A stretch of 64,000 nucleotides of DNA. Source: Drosophila pseudoobscura (taxonomy: Eukaryota > Arthropoda > Insecta > Diptera > Drosophilidae). Each line of letters starts with the position of its first letter. Position 1 is the first letter of the stretch. The DNA is taken from contig NC_046681.1 of the NCBI RefSeq assembly GCF_009870125.1, positions 10,491,001 through 10,555,000 on the forward strand, given 5' to 3'. A program made the translations under genes and the position numbers. The notes under the pieces were generated by a model, which saw only the letters and a list, made by a program, of their open reading frames with translations, searched no databases and was not told the origin of the DNA. Below are positions 37,101-48,900 of this stretch, piece after piece.

Positions 37101-40100
37101 CGAGGGTATATTTGCGCTTCCTGCAGTTGGGGCAGTCGGAGAGGCTCTCCAAGCATGTGTTTGCCGCCCTGCGCGCGTTCATCAACAACTATTCGGTGGC
37201 CCTGTTCAAGGGCAATGCCATGCTGTGCGGCCAGATGGTGTACGAGCTGTTGAAGGCCTGCGACAGTCGCCTGGTGGAGATCCGACACGAATCCTGCGCC
37301 GTTCTGTATCTGCTGATGCGCAGCAATTTCGAGTTTAGCGGTCGCAAGGCTTTGACACGCGTTCACCTGCAAGTCATAATTTCGGTGTCGCAGATGATCG
37401 GCAATGTGATTGGGCTGAACAATGCCCGATTCCAGGAGAGTCTTTCGATCATCAATAGCTACGCCAACAGCGACAAGGCCATGAAGGGCACCGGCTTCCC
37501 CATGGAGGTGAAGGACCTAACGCGTCGCGTGCGCACTGTCCTCATGGCCACCGCCCAGATGCAGGCCCATCACATGGACCCCGAGAGGCTGCTCGAGCTG
37601 CAGTATTCGCTGGCCAATTCGTATGCCTCGACACCCGAGCTGCGGCACACCTGGCTGGTCACCATGGCCCGGAATCACGAGCAGAACGGCAATCTCTCGG
37701 AGGCCGCCTGCTGTCATCTGCATATCGCTGCCCTTATGTGCGAGTATCTCCGCCTGCGTGGCACCGCCTGCTCCAGCCTCAGTTGGTCCTCGGCGGCCTT
37801 TGGCAAGATATCACGCAACATACCGCTGGATGAGCAGGGCCTCAAGCTAGATGCTGGCGCCCAGGACTCGCAGTACACCGAATATATGCTGCTCGAACAG
37901 CTAAAGCAGTGCGCCGATCTGCTAGATCGTGCCGAGCGTTTCGAGTGCCTCGGCGATCTGTACAAACTCATTCTGCCCATCCACGAGAGGGCCCGCGACT
38001 TCATCGAACTGTCTAATTGTTACGAGCACTTGGCCCAGGCCTACAGCAAGATTGTGGAGGTAAATCGGTCGGGCAAACGCATGCTGGGACGCTTCTATAG
38101 GGTTGTCTTTTACGGCATGGTGAGTGGAATGGTTGCCAAAACAACATAAGTAATAGGGAACCCCTCTCTAATGGATGCGCTTCCTTTCAGATGTACTTCG
38201 AGGAGGATCATGCCATTGAGTATGTGTACAAGGAGCCCAAACTCACGTCGTTGAGTGAGATCTCCGAGCGTCTGGCCAAGCAATACAAGGAGAAATTTGG
38301 AGCGGATGTTGTTAAGCTAATCATGGACTCGTCACCGGTGAGTGCCAGCATAATCGAGAGATGAGGATAGTGAGGAAGGATCAACTTGTGGCAATTTCTG
38401 GCCTCTCTTGCTTCTGAGGCGAACCTTGCTCCGCCAAGGCTAAGGAAGTCCAGAGGCACCTCTGTTCTGTCAATTTGTAGCTCTTAATATAACAATACTG
38501 AATGGAAAGATGCTAGGGATTGATGGATAATCGACTAAATATTTGTAGATTGCAGTTGCCTCAATTGGGGCCATGATTCCAGATCAGAAATTGGGTGAAG
38601 TGCCAAGTACATCGGCGGATAACACTTTTAGTAACGTAAACATAACACGTACATTGCATTTGATGTCAAAGAATTACTTGAAGAGGTACTCATTGAAGAG
38701 CAAATCGTGGTCGCTGTCGCCGTGCATAAGACTCAGCCGCTGTGGATAAAATAACTGACAGTCAGTCGGTCGAGTTATATCTTAAAGATACAGATGTATC
38801 TAAACACTCACCCGCTTGACCTCCAACTGACGCATCAACGAAGTCTGTGTGCTACGTGGCAGCATCTTTTTTGGGACCCCTTGAGATTTATTTTGCTTGG
38901 GGGCAGACACTCCTCCAGCATTGGTGGCATTGTCGTTACCAGGCGATTGGCCGCTGTTTGAAGGGGGAAACCGTGTTAAAGGGCGAATGCGAATACCCAA
39001 ATTAATACCTTGAGACTTACGCGAGATTCGATCGCTGCTTCTGTGTAACCGCAGCCCCAGCAGCCGCAGCAGCGGCAGCAGCCCTGTCACTGACCATGGT
39101 ACTGCCACTGGTACTGGTCTTGACCACACGACTGGCCGTAGACGCTGCTGCCACGCTGCTGGCGTGCTGAGATCGCAGCTGCTGAGATCCAGATACTCCC
39201 GATTTGGCCATTCGCTGATGGGTTTTGGTGCGCACTCCAGTGGCAATGAACTGTGGCTGGAGCTCTGCCTGCAGCTTCTTGGTCACTGCAAATGAGGGGC
39301 TGCCTATGGAGCAGCCCCAGTGTCGCATTTTCTGTGTCGTTGAGGGCACCCTTTCCTTCTGGCTGCGAGCTGCCGGTATTGGTGACATCAGTGTTGAATG
39401 CATGAAACACTTTTTGCGTCCGGGGGACTTGTAGGATGGTGTGTTGTCCTGGCCCGTCTGGCAGATGGATGGCGTGGATGGCGGCCCAGCCATTTCGAAG
39501 TCATTCGGCATCATTTCTTGCAGATCTGCGTCGCTGAGTTGGTTCACCAGCTGCAGACCATTGTCATCCTCAATGCGGTAGAGTTTGTCCCTCATATACT
39601 TGCGAAGATCCCTTTCCAGTTGATTGCCTCGTATATCCCTTTCCAGTTGTTTGACGCGAAGACCCTCAGACTCGGACTCGTTGCTAGAGGCGTAGGCCTC
39701 CTCTGCCTCCTGCTCCTCCTCATCGATTTTGGCGGCTTTCGAAGGAGGCAGAATCGATTTGCGGGGACTCCCAACCGGTGTGGCTGAACAGCTTCTGTGG
39801 GCAATCATTCCAAGACTGTGGAACAGCTCCTTGAAGGCCTTTTGGGTGACCCTCTCCTGGTTGAGCATCGATTCGGTGTAGTTGAAGAAGTTGTCAAACA
39901 CCTTGATCCCCTCGATCTGTTGCTCGATCTCCAGCTCCGTGTAGCTGCGATTCCTGTTTATCGGACACTTGGGCGCCGCTACGGCATCGGTGTGCTCCAG
40001 CTTTTCGCTTAGATGATCGTTCATGCGAATGAGGAATTGATTAACCAACACATTCTCTGGCTTGCTGGCAAACTCCTCGGGCTCGTTGACATGCAGTGTG

Positions 40101-41766
40101 AGGCAAGTGTTGCTGCACAATTCCTCGTCCAGCTGATTCTTGCCACCGACGTACTCCTTGGTGGTAAACTTTAGATTGAGGCCCCGGCCATTGGGCAAGA
40201 GAGCCACAACTACGGTGTCCAGGGGGATCTGTTCATCACCCAGCTCGGTGAGGAGCTCAAAGATCTGCCTTTGGATATTTATATACTGCATATCGCGCTG
40301 CGATATTTTGCCATCGGTATCACCTATCGCCTCACGACGCGACGATGTTGGTTTCGATGTGGACTCTGTCTTCTTCTCCTCGGACTTCTGCTTATACGAG
40401 GGAACAAACTCCTTCACCTCTGGGCTCTTATGTGAGGGTACAAATTCCTTTACTTTCAAGCTCTTATGCGAAGGCACAAACTCCTTGGCCTCGGGGTTTA
40501 ATGAAGACTCCCCTTGGCTTTGGGTAAGGCTTGCATCGTCGTTCTTCAATTCACGCCCGAAGGTATAGAGATTCAGGGCCTGTGTCCGATGCCATAAGCC
40601 ATCGTCCATTGTGTGGGTTCTTCTTGCAGAATTTGGTTGTCAAAAATAGTGTACGAAAAACCCTAAATTGGTTGGGTTTTTCGACAATAGTTTTCGACGA
40701 TGTGTATTATTTAACAAAATTAAGATCTAAAGAAACTCACAATTTAAAAGAGTTCAGTACAGATGCTGCTGTGGATTTGTGGAATAGAATGAATTCAAAC
40801 GAATGAACTACCATATCATAGTTCTCAAGGATAACTTGGATAGAACTTTTGACGATTGATTTCCTCCGTTGCTTTACAGGTCAAAGTCGATGAATTGGAT
40901 GCCAAGTTGGCCTACATACAGGTCACCCATGTGATCCCCTTCTTTACCAAAACAGAGCTCGATCAGCGCCTCAATGAATTCGAGCAGAATCATGATGTGA
41001 ACACCTTTATGTACGAGACACCGTTCACCAAGTCGGGAGCAGCACGTGGCAGCGTTGAGGAGCAGTGGAAGCGCAAGACAGTCATAGAGAGTGAGAGAGC
41101 ACCCAAAATACCCAAAATAATGCAATTCCGAATTGACATTTTGTTCTATTTTGTTTTCCTTAGCTACATACTCGTTTCCCTATGTGCTGAAGCGTATTCC
41201 TGTCAAGTCCCGCGAGATCATCGAACTGAGTCCCATTGAAGTGGCCATCGATGAGATGCAATCCAAGGTTTCAGAGCTGGAGGAGATTATCATGCCGCCA
41301 GCCGATGTGAAGAAGTTGCAATTGCGCCTGCAAGGCAGCGTCGCGGTGACGGTAAATGCCGGCCCCCTGGCCTATGCACATGCCTTTCTGGATGCCAAGG
41401 TCATCAATAACTTTTCGCTCGATCGCGTTGGTGATCTGAAAGATGTTTTTCGGTATGCTTGGCAAATTATCCGCGTGCATGTGTAGCATGTACTATAAAT
41501 GGTGCTTCATTTCGTTTTCCAGTGACTTCATTGGCGTCTGCCACAAGGCTTTGTGCGTGAACGAGCGCATGATCAGTGCCGATCAGAAGGAGTACCATCA
41601 TGTGCTGAAGGAGAACTACGAGAAACTGTGTCAGGCGCTTAGTGAGTTGCTCGACGACGAGTCCTTCCAGCCGCTTAGCGAAGATGCTGAAAGCATAAAT
41701 CAGCGCAATAGCATGGCTTTGTTCAACGCGATCAGTGGCGCCTCACATAACTCAAGTACTGCATAA
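14138..41766 (+). CDS. Ziz: Zizimin, DOCK-D family guanine-nucleotide exchange factor
   Basis: Ziz is a DOCK-family exchange factor, expected to activate Cdc42-like GTPases at the membrane and cortex. I reconstruct join(14138..14233, 31724..31840, 31904..32436, 32502..32805, 32869..34302, 34371..34709, 34966..36441, 36506..38119, 38191..38337, 40880..41090, 41164..41452, 41523..41766): 6804 nt, 2267 aa, all GT-AG and in frame. The N-terminus ([10 protein letters not shown]) and VEPIDFEAF match the DOCK9 type. A Gly/Asn/Ser/Gln-rich insert covers about 110-190. The PH domain (about 280-390: [18 protein letters not shown]) is the DOCK-D hallmark and argues against DOCK-C. DHR1 (C2-like) is about 775-940 and DHR2 about 1790-2267, with [17 protein letters not shown] near 2150 in the nucleotide-sensor region. 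From memory this is CG11376; Ziz and the related Zir are easily confused. The start is the first ATG of the 5' exon. Confidence 0.93.
18248..18289 (+). CDS. Ziz: Candidate optional 42-nt exon of Ziz
   Basis: Preceded by ATCATTTTAG and followed by GTAAAA. It reads [14 protein letters not shown] in phase 0 at both ends, so it can be included or skipped between the exons ending at 14233 and starting at 31724 without changing frame. Skipping gives the DOCK9-like join ...[15 protein letters not shown]. The added peptide is Ser-rich (YQRSLS resembles a basophilic kinase site). Inference from splice signals and frame only. Confidence 0.45.
19143..19181. repeat. AAC/CAA trinucleotide repeat
   Basis: About 13 uninterrupted AAC units in the first Ziz intron. 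Similar but shorter CAA runs occur at 10800-10821 and 49164-49185. Confidence 0.95.
21770..22009 (-). pseudogene. Decayed coding fragment carrying a YSAHPKVLI block
   Basis: The minus frame reads about 80 protein-like residues ([20 protein letters not shown], then [19 protein letters not shown]) with no plausible splice sites or continuation. A second, more diverged copy lies at 28020-28115. The SAHPKVLI type of block recalls propeller-like proteins such as TAF1C-related ones; this is only a resemblance and no family is assigned. Isolation in an intron and the frame loss after about residue 85 point to a gene relic. Confidence 0.35.
22394..22474 (+). repeat. 27-bp tandem minisatellite, three copies
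   Basis: Three near-identical 27-bp units begin with CTGTGTGCCTGGAGTTCTAT; the third has one C-to-T change. Twenty-seven bp is nine codons, which creates repeated Cys/Leu/Phe peptides in apparent ORFs. It lies in the Ziz intron. Confidence 0.95.
25433..25790 (+). pseudogene. Frameshifted relic of an unidentified protein gene
   Basis: One plus frame reads [20 protein letters not shown], then [20 protein letters not shown], up to a TGA near 25560. The adjacent frame continues [20 protein letters not shown]..., with two further stops, then [13 protein letters not shown] and [14 protein letters not shown]. Length, composition and the clean hand-over between frames suggest a formerly continuous coding sequence with one frameshift and at least two stops. 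No introns are evident, which would fit a retrocopy, but no poly-A tail is clear. The parent gene is not recognised. Confidence 0.4.
28020..28115 (-). pseudogene. Second fragment related to the 21.8 kb relic
   Basis: Reads [20 protein letters not shown] on the minus strand, then [16 protein letters not shown] shared with 21.8 kb includes CTTTCGG(G/A)TGAGCGGAATAT. There is no open context on either side. It is probably a piece of the same duplicated or transposed sequence. Confidence 0.35.
38549..38635 (+). CDS. Ziz: Candidate 87-nt cassette exon in the DHR2 domain of Ziz
   Basis: Follows ATTTGTAG and precedes GTAAAC; it encodes 29 residues ([20 protein letters not shown], then TSADNTFSN) with no stop. 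It is phase 0 at both ends and fits the flanking phase-0 boundaries (38337 and 40880). Skipping joins ...MDSSP to VKVDELDAK, matching the vertebrate DOCK9/11 DHR2, so skipping is the ancestral-like form. Inclusion would put a Ser/Thr-rich loop after about residue 2020. The donor is somewhat weak. Confidence 0.5.
38674..40609 (-). CDS. Nested antisense gene: 598-aa protein with PAM2 motif
   Basis: Not recognised by name. It lies wholly inside a Ziz intron on the other strand. I reconstruct exons 40609..39021, 38953..38812 and 38739..38674, all GT-AG and in frame, ending ...LLFNEYLFK. Residues 35-46 ([12 protein letters not shown]) match the PAM2 consensus that binds the MLLE domain of poly(A)-binding protein. 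Two further KEFVPS(H/Y)K units follow at a 12-residue period (about 54 and 66). Residues 100-190 look folded ([20 protein letters not shown]). The middle is acidic and charged, with a coiled-coil-like part near 320-350, and an Ala/Ser-rich low-complexity tail includes a polyAla run near 510-520. The motif suggests a cytoplasmic mRNA or translation role; this is inference. Start is the first ATG of the open frame. Confidence 0.85.
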
Positions 41767-43095
41767 GTTACTCAAACCAAAAAACAAAACACAAAAGTAC
41801 ACGCACAGCTACTAAAAAAACAGAGATAATATTCGTAGAGAGCGTAGAGCGTGAAGCGGTTCGTTACCCTAGAGTGTAACCCCAGAGTAATCGTAGCCCT
41901 AAAACTTGTTTAGTGTTCCTTTGTTTGATGTTCTTGATGAAATTGAAATTTCCTTGTGGCAGGTAAAGCGAGAATTTGGGTTTAAGTGCATGCAACTAAC
42001 ACCCTACAAAGGGAAAGGGACAGTCCATCTATCTAACTATTGGCTATCATTATATAACACGAACCGAACCGAATTTAAGTGTAAGCTTTATTGAAAATTA
42101 CTAATACCAATTGCCATTGCCATTCTGTTCCCCCTCATCGAAGGTCTTCCTACTACTGTATTAATTTGTATCTAATTTTACCTTTTTAGGATTGTATTTT
42201 GTCGAGCAAGATACCACCACCCACCACTACCACCACCACCACCAACACCAACACCATCCCCACATACACACACAGAACTCTAGACATAATCCATAACCGA
42301 TTGAATATCCTCTTGTGAAGATTGTTTATTTTTGCATCTCAGTTTTAAGTGACTTTGATCTTAAATCGCTTTGATTTTGATTTTAATTGTATATTTATTT
42401 GGATTTTTTCTATAATATATGTATTTGTATATTTTGTATGACATACCAAAATCACTGATTAAACCACGAATCGAATTAATTGTACAAGTTAGCCTTAGAA
42501 CTGTATATTATTATTTTAATTGAATTTGATTTTAATAGTATATACCCTATATACATACATATAGTGTAACCTGAATCAGCTACTTTATTAGATGAAATCT
42601 GCTAACTCTGTGTCTTCTTGAAATCTCTAAATGGCTAACAAATTGTTTAATAATTTAATTATTCCTAAACGTAAATGTATAACTACCTACATAACTAGAT
42701 AAATAAGTTCCAACAAGCAACAGAACTTACCAAAGTATTCAGATAAAGGAAATAACTATTAAATGATATATATGGATATATATTTACATGCATTTTCTAG
42801 TGAAATATAGAACTATAATGAACTAAATAAAAATATATGCATTAAATGTTTACAATCAATGTGTTTATTATTAACAACATAGCAATCAAACAATGCAATC
42901 AATGGTCGTGATGTACAAAATGTAGTTCTTGTTTTTGGTTCGAAATCACAATCTTATGTCTGAATTATTCTTTCAATTGAACAAAATTGATTCGAGGTTC
43001 TTTGTTTACGAGTCTTCTAAGTATATATGGGGAGGTTTATACCTAGTGTCTCCCAAGGTGCTTTTTTTGGACTTGGTTTGGAAAAATGTGGTTTT
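41767..43095 (+). other. Ziz 3'UTR and convergent spacer
   Basis: AT-rich with no ORF. CACCAC-type repeats occur near 42213-42250. It lies between the tail-to-tail ends of Ziz and the minus-strand gene at 43.1 kb. Confidence 0.7.
42826..42831 (+). terminator. Candidate poly(A) signal of Ziz
   Basis: AATAAA about 1060 bp after the Ziz stop, with a T/G-rich stretch shortly after, at the convergent junction with the next gene. Confidence 0.45.
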
Positions 43096-43497
43096 TTATT
43101 CGGCGTTTTGGTACGTTCCCATATCAGCTTTGAAGAGAATTTGGTTTATCTCAAACTCTACGTGATACATAGTTACCACGGAGTAGTTCGAAAATTTGTT
43201 CACCAGATACTGGATGTAGGGGGAATTAGCTCCGAACTGGGACTGGGACTGGGACTGGGACTGGGTGGGCCCCTGAGCACTAAGTGAGGCAGCCGAAGCA
43301 GAATTCAAGTTGGACGCTGTCTGCGGCTGGTCAGCAAACGGGATCGGCATCCGCGAGTCGGTCGTCAAATCGAGAGCGACCTCCGTGACCTCATTGATCT
43401 CCTCTCTGTAGATCGAAATGGAATCGTCAGCCTCGCTCCAGTCACTGCTGTTGCTGGAGTTGGGTGAAGATGCCTCCCCCTCGCTGCTAGTTTCCAT
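43096..43497 (-). CDS. Uncharacterised 133-aa acidic/Ser-rich protein
   Basis: Not recognised. The ATG at 43497-43495 lies 12 bp after an acceptor (TTTCTTTGCAG, exon from 43509), so a non-coding upstream exon is likely, though I could not place it. The N-terminal half is Ser/Glu/Asp-rich (SSEGEASSPNSSNSSDWSEA), followed by a QSQSQSQSQ run. The C-terminal 40 residues (SPYIQYLVNKFSNYSVVTMY, then HVEFEINQIL) look like a short helical module that loosely resembles a BESS-type motif. That suggests a nuclear protein-interaction role but is weak evidence. A coding upstream exon cannot be excluded. Confidence 0.65.
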   Translation of the reverse strand: METSSEGEASSPNSSNSSDWSEADDSISIYREEINEVTEVALDLTTDSRMPIPFADQPQTASNLNSASAASLSAQGPTQSQSQSQSQFGANSPYIQYLVNKFSNYSVVTMYHVEFEINQILFKADMGTYQNAE

Positions 43498-45049
43498 GTT
43501 GTAACGCCCCTGCAAAGAAACCAAAATGAAAATATCAATAATGTATGAGATTAAGGGGAGAATCGTACAGCCATCTTATTGTTAGGACGATCCGTTCTAT
43601 CACTAATAGAGAGCACAGATGGTTGCGTTACTTTTTTGTTCCGATCGATATAGTTTCGTTTTGTTTCCTTAGAATGGAGAACTAGAATGTAATTGCATAG
43701 ATGTTTGACATGAAAAACGATGCAACATCACAAATATTTTGTTATTATTTTAACTTTTCTGCGGTAGGCAAAGTAAAAGCTGTTCTCGACTTCTTACCCC
43801 TTTAATCGCTGGTGAAATCGGTTTGAAAATGTTCGGATGCTCGTGTTGAATGCGTTATGGGTTCCATCAGATGTAAGCCTCAAGTGTACCGGGCGTAATT
43901 TTGTTGGCATGTCAGGCAGATTCTTTTCTTTGGTAATTGGATTAAACAGCCGTATATATACATATGTATGCATATATGTATGTACATTTGATAGATTTTT
44001 TAAAATGGTGTTTTCTTTATTTTATATTGGATTGACTTATTAAAATTATAGATATATGTACTAAATTAAATCTATTTAAAAACTTATTTAAATTGAATTG
44101 GATTCCTTTTCTTTGTAGGTTCGTTTGAGCAGTGATACGAGGGTGCCTTTTATATCCAAAGCGTTGGCTACTTTAGGTAATACCAGGTAATATTCCAATA
44201 TACCATTCAGGCCTAATGAGGCCTATAGGCAACATTTTGCTGAACCACGATAAGTAGGACCTTGCGGTAATATGTAATAATACCGCCACATATATATTTT
44301 TTAACCCATCCACCTAAACTCGGTCCTGAAACGATTGAAATTATGGAATTTTATGGTCCATATCATGCTCTAACTTTATCAGAAAGTGGTTCTAGAAGTG
44401 GCTGGAGGCTAACAATGTTTCAGTACAGTCAGCAGTGCAAATAGCCAACAATAAAAAGGATTTACGTTACGCTGGACCACTGGCTTTCGAAATTTTAAGC
44501 TGCTTAACCCGAAAAAGCCTAAAACAATGCTACAACTATGTAAAAGAAATTTCGGATTTTTGCTAAAAATTCCAGAAAATACCAAAATTACAAAAATACA
44601 TGATAATGGTTCATCAGATCGGTTTAGAAAGGTTTTCGATAGTAAACATTTAATGGCGAACCTTCTTTTCCCAAATGAACTCAAAAAATAACAGATGTAT
44701 GTAACTATTTGGTGGGGTTTTTTTTATGGGTTCAATTTGTATTTATTAACAATTTTTTAAAATTATTTAACAATTTTGTTTTTCATGCGCGGATCGACAC
44801 TGAAATGTTATGCAAATTTTGCTTTTAGAATTTTTGCTGCGAACAAAACCACAAAAAAATGTTAACAGAATTGGCCAAGAGCGCGTGGAAAGCATCAGTA
44901 TTGGATTGAACAGTCAATGAGTCCACGAATCAATCAATCAACCAATCAATGTTCCGTCTAAGGCTACATAAATATTTAATTTCATCTTCTTTTTTGTATG
45001 TTTTTTGTTTGTTTTTTGTTTAAGCTTAGCATTAGAATTACGAGTAGAA

Positions 45050-45709
45050 TTACAAGCGGGCGTTGGGGTTCCGGGAGCGGACAAAGTTCAGCAGCTCGTC
45101 GGAGTCCTCGCACACGAAGGGCTTGATGTGGTGGCAGGCCACGTCGTGCCACTTGATGCCATCGTTATAGAAGTTATTCAAGATGGAGAGACAGCTCTCG
45201 TCGTTGCCCTGGGCAGCCTCCCGGTTGTCGGGCTGGGGCTGGTTGTAGCCGCCCGTCGGCGACCAGTCGCCAGTGTTGCGCTGCGAGGTGGGTCCGATCT
45301 TGGCGCCCGATCCGGACCAGAACCAGCCGTTCTCGTTCGGTGGCTGCAGATCGGGCCTGTCGCAGCCAGCAAAGTTGCACTTCCTGCCCGACGTCCAGAT
45401 GTACCGCACATTGCCGCGGGAAATGCGCTGCTTCACAAAGTCATTCTCCTGCGGCGTCTCCAGCGACACGGCGTCCATGCAGTGGCGACGGCAAATATTT
45501 CTGGCATCCAGCCAGTCCACCTCCAGGCTGCGCGTCGGTGCATGCTCCCAGCTGAAGAAGTATGAGTGCGAAACTCCGCGGGCATCCCTGTAGGAGGCAT
45601 GCCGCACCCGGTTCGCACAACTCCGGGGATCGGGCAGGGCCAAGCGGCGCTGGGCCAGCGCCATGGTGGCGCTCAGTGCCAGCAGCAGCAGCGTCCGCAG
45701 CACAGACAT
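45050..45709 (-). CDS. Secreted C-type lectin-domain protein, 219 aa
   Basis: The N-terminus MSVLRTLLLLALSATMALA is a clear signal peptide, so the product should be secreted. A single C-type lectin domain covers about residues 35-205, with cysteines in CTLD positions and the ending WHDVACHHIKPFVCED. A QPD triplet (in NQPQPDN) sits where the sugar/calcium-binding EPN or QPD normally lies, and WHD replaces the usual WND; QPD is the galactose-type signature. Trp-Thr-Ser replaces the common WIG motif. The ATG lies 10 bp after an acceptor (CTTTGCAG, exon from 45719), so there is a 5' non-coding exon farther right. No member of the family is named; a cuticle, adhesion or immune role is possible. 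Confidence 0.88.
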   Translation of the reverse strand: MSVLRTLLLLALSATMALAQRRLALPDPRSCANRVRHASYRDARGVSHSYFFSWEHAPTRSLEVDWLDARNICRRHCMDAVSLETPQENDFVKQRISRGNVRYIWTSGRKCNFAGCDRPDLQPPNENGWFWSGSGAKIGPTSQRNTGDWSPTGGYNQPQPDNREAAQGNDESCLSILNNFYNDGIKWHDVACHHIKPFVCEDSDELLNFVRSRNPNARL

Positions 45710-45959
45710 CTCGGGACAACTGCAAAGAGACAAGTGTAGGCGATTGATTAGCTTCGGCCCAGAATCAAAACCTTTTTTCAAATCAGAACAGAATAGATCA
45801 GATGGTCGGGTCGGGTCGGTTAGGAGCCCAACCCAGAGCATTTCCGCTTGGATGGGTATGACTCCCAGCAGGAGGTTGGGGGGTGTGCGACGTTTTTATG
45901 CGAAATCAGTGATTGGAAATGTTTTGCATCGATTTTGATCAATTTTGACTGTGTTTTGT

Positions 45960-48900
45960 GTATGGAATTTGTCGCACACAATTGTCATTTCGTGCAATTT
46001 GATTCCATTTGATCTAATTGAGTAGTTTTCCATTCCACAATTAGGAATTGGGCGAAAATGTGCGGTACGGGACAGGCCTTCAACCTTGTTTCTATTTCGT
46101 AATACCCGCACAAAAAACGGTAACGTGAGAATTGTTCCCCCATCAACAAAGCCCCATCCCATTAAATTTTTCACCCAGCAACTGCCCAGCAGTCCCGCTT
46201 CTCCCATAACGAGTCTTCACTTTACCCATCTACTGCCTATGCAAATCTGTTTTATTGTTTAATTTTTTCCGCATAGAAAACATAGAAAATTGTATGCAAA
46301 TTTTTTATGGTCCATTGGCGGGGGCCACGGCAACTGGTTCTCTTTATCACTCACTAACTCATCAAAATTACATGAAGTAAACGAGCAAGTCTTACATAAA
46401 GTCTATAGACAGCCTTTGCAATTAGATCCGGATTGGTTTGGAATTGGCGGATCATCGAGTCTGGGGGAATGATTGAAACGCGTGCTATGTTTTGTCCAAC
46501 AGCCAGACAAAAGAGATTTAATTATCTCCAACTAACCGAGCGATTCAGTTGAGTGCACTGCAGATGATGGGCCACGATCCAGCGGCAAGGCAAAAGTTGG
46601 TTAATCGGACAAAGAATTTTGAAATGGACAAAGTTTTCACATGGCTAGTAGGAGCTTTTAAGATACCAAAAAGTGAAGGACTAAAGACAATGAGGAACCA
46701 TTTCTAATCGAAGTTCAGGTATTAAACGCTTTTCGATAGAAATCAAAGTGATATAGGTATTTTGGAGAACACCTCTATGGAGAGTAAACCAATATAACGA
46801 TGGTTATAGACTTTAAGCTTGCAAGTTTATCGTATATATTCGCAAAAGTGTCTTTCTCGATTTAAAATCTTATTTGAACATTTTCAAACCTTCCCTGACC
46901 TTCATTTTATGGCACCGGTGTGACTGACCTTACCCAAAACCTTGACCAACCAAACAGCAAGAAAAACCCATACAGACCGACCAACTCTGGAACGAACTCC
47001 AACCATCCATCTGCACATAGCACCTTGTACGAGTACATGTACAATATGCTTCTTCAGTACTCATTCGTTTCTAGCCCAACTCTGAAGTCCGCGTTGAGGT
47101 GAGGTTTGTCTTGTGCATACCAATGGAATGGAGAAAGTTGAAAGATGGGATGGGATCCATGGTCATGCATTACCCATGATGGCCCGAAAGGTCTCTGGTC
47201 TCTGGCCAATATATGTACTCGAACGATATATATGATATACGAAACTCTTCCGGCTGATAACAGTCCAAAAAAATGCCTTGGATTTTGGCCACGCGCAATT
47301 GCATGGTGTTTTGTTTTTGCCTTTTCACGGCTTGTAAATTTTGTAATTTGAATTTCCGTTGCTTCATAAACTCATTTCCTATACAAGAAAATATATGTGG
47401 ATAAGCACACGTTTCGGTTGTTGTTTCTTTGTCTCTCTTGTCTTCCGACTAATTGTCGTGGGTAAGGGCATTGGCAGCTCCAGGGAAATATTTCCGAACC
47501 AATTGTCCCCACTTTTTGTCTTCTTTTGGAGCCTCTTCAGCTCACAAGTAGCTCTCATTTTTGTCTTATTTTGTTTGAGTTTTACTTTTTTTTTTTGTGT
47601 GTATGTGTTTTTTTTGTTGTCTTTTATTACGCAATATTTGCTTTATTGAACGTTTCAATGGGAGGCACTTGTTGTTATAAATTGCTGGAGAAAGGCATTT
47701 AGGTGTTTTTTTGCCTGGCCTGACTTGTGGGAGATGCAGGTACAATATGACTAATGACGGCTTAGGCCTCTTCAAATGTTGATTTCTTTTATATAATTCA
47801 CTTGTGCGGCGGCGTGCAAAAAGCAACCTTCAAATCGTGCTCAATAGCCAAATAAATATTACAAAATAACTGCAGCCTGCTACCAAAAAGAGAAGCAACT
47901 GAAAACTGAAATCTTTGTAAAGTGAAGCTGAAATGGTTGAAATAATGTTTTTCCCAGCACTATCGTGAACACATCTGCGCAACATTCCGACTCCGAGACG
48001 ACACAGCCAGTGCCAGTCTGTGTTAAATAATTAATTCCAAGCCACTTGTGGCATGGCTGCCATGGCATCTGCATCTGCCTCCCCACCATTCCACTCCATT
48101 CCATACACCCCATACATGGGCAATTAATCTCCGGCTTATACATACATTACATTTTACAGCACAGCCTTAGGCCAACTGGTTTTTTACGGCTATCTTCTTC
48201 TAAGGCAAACAAATTTTTTATTTATGTATCACGCGCCTGAAGCATTATTTCAGATGAAGTAAATTTCGTGAAAAATTGTCATTAGCTGCTGCGAGGGGAA
48301 CGAGCAGGTGTTTGAGAAGACTCGATATCGAAAGATATTTTTATGCGATAGGACTTGGCAAAACCTGGCTGAAAACCAGTAAATTGCTCCAATCGAAATT
48401 CCTTTTTAAATATTTAATTAACGTTTGCAGATATTTATTTTCTCAAATAATAAGCATTCATTTTGAAATGGGAGAATATAAATATTTCGAGTCATGTAAA
48501 AACACTAAAAAAGTGCAGTTCAACTGCACTGAGAGAAAAATGGCATGGCCCATATGTTAAATTAATAATAAAATATTTTAATTTAATAAATGTCTAGGAA
48601 ATATATGAAAATATTCAATTGATAGGCAAATTTATTAAAAAAATTGTATTTTAAGTATAGATTTTCTTATGAATGTAGCAGTTATAATGAAAGAAATGTT
48701 GTAAATTTAAGTATAACTATTTGGGGGTCAGGGTTATTTTTTACTGGGTGGCACACCCATTGCCAGACAAAAGACAGAACACCTATTCCATTAAGGGTTC
48801 CGTTCCTTAAAGTTTCCAAAGCTTCTAAGATGTTTTACCTCTTAAATCAGAGAGAATTTTTAACTCCAGACTTCTTTGATTCACTTTTAACTGCCTAGAT

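Noticed and set aside
44409..44684. 91-codon minus ORF between the two genes near 43-45 kb
   Set aside because: AT-rich, no recognisable domain; it looks like spacer or an old repeat remnant.
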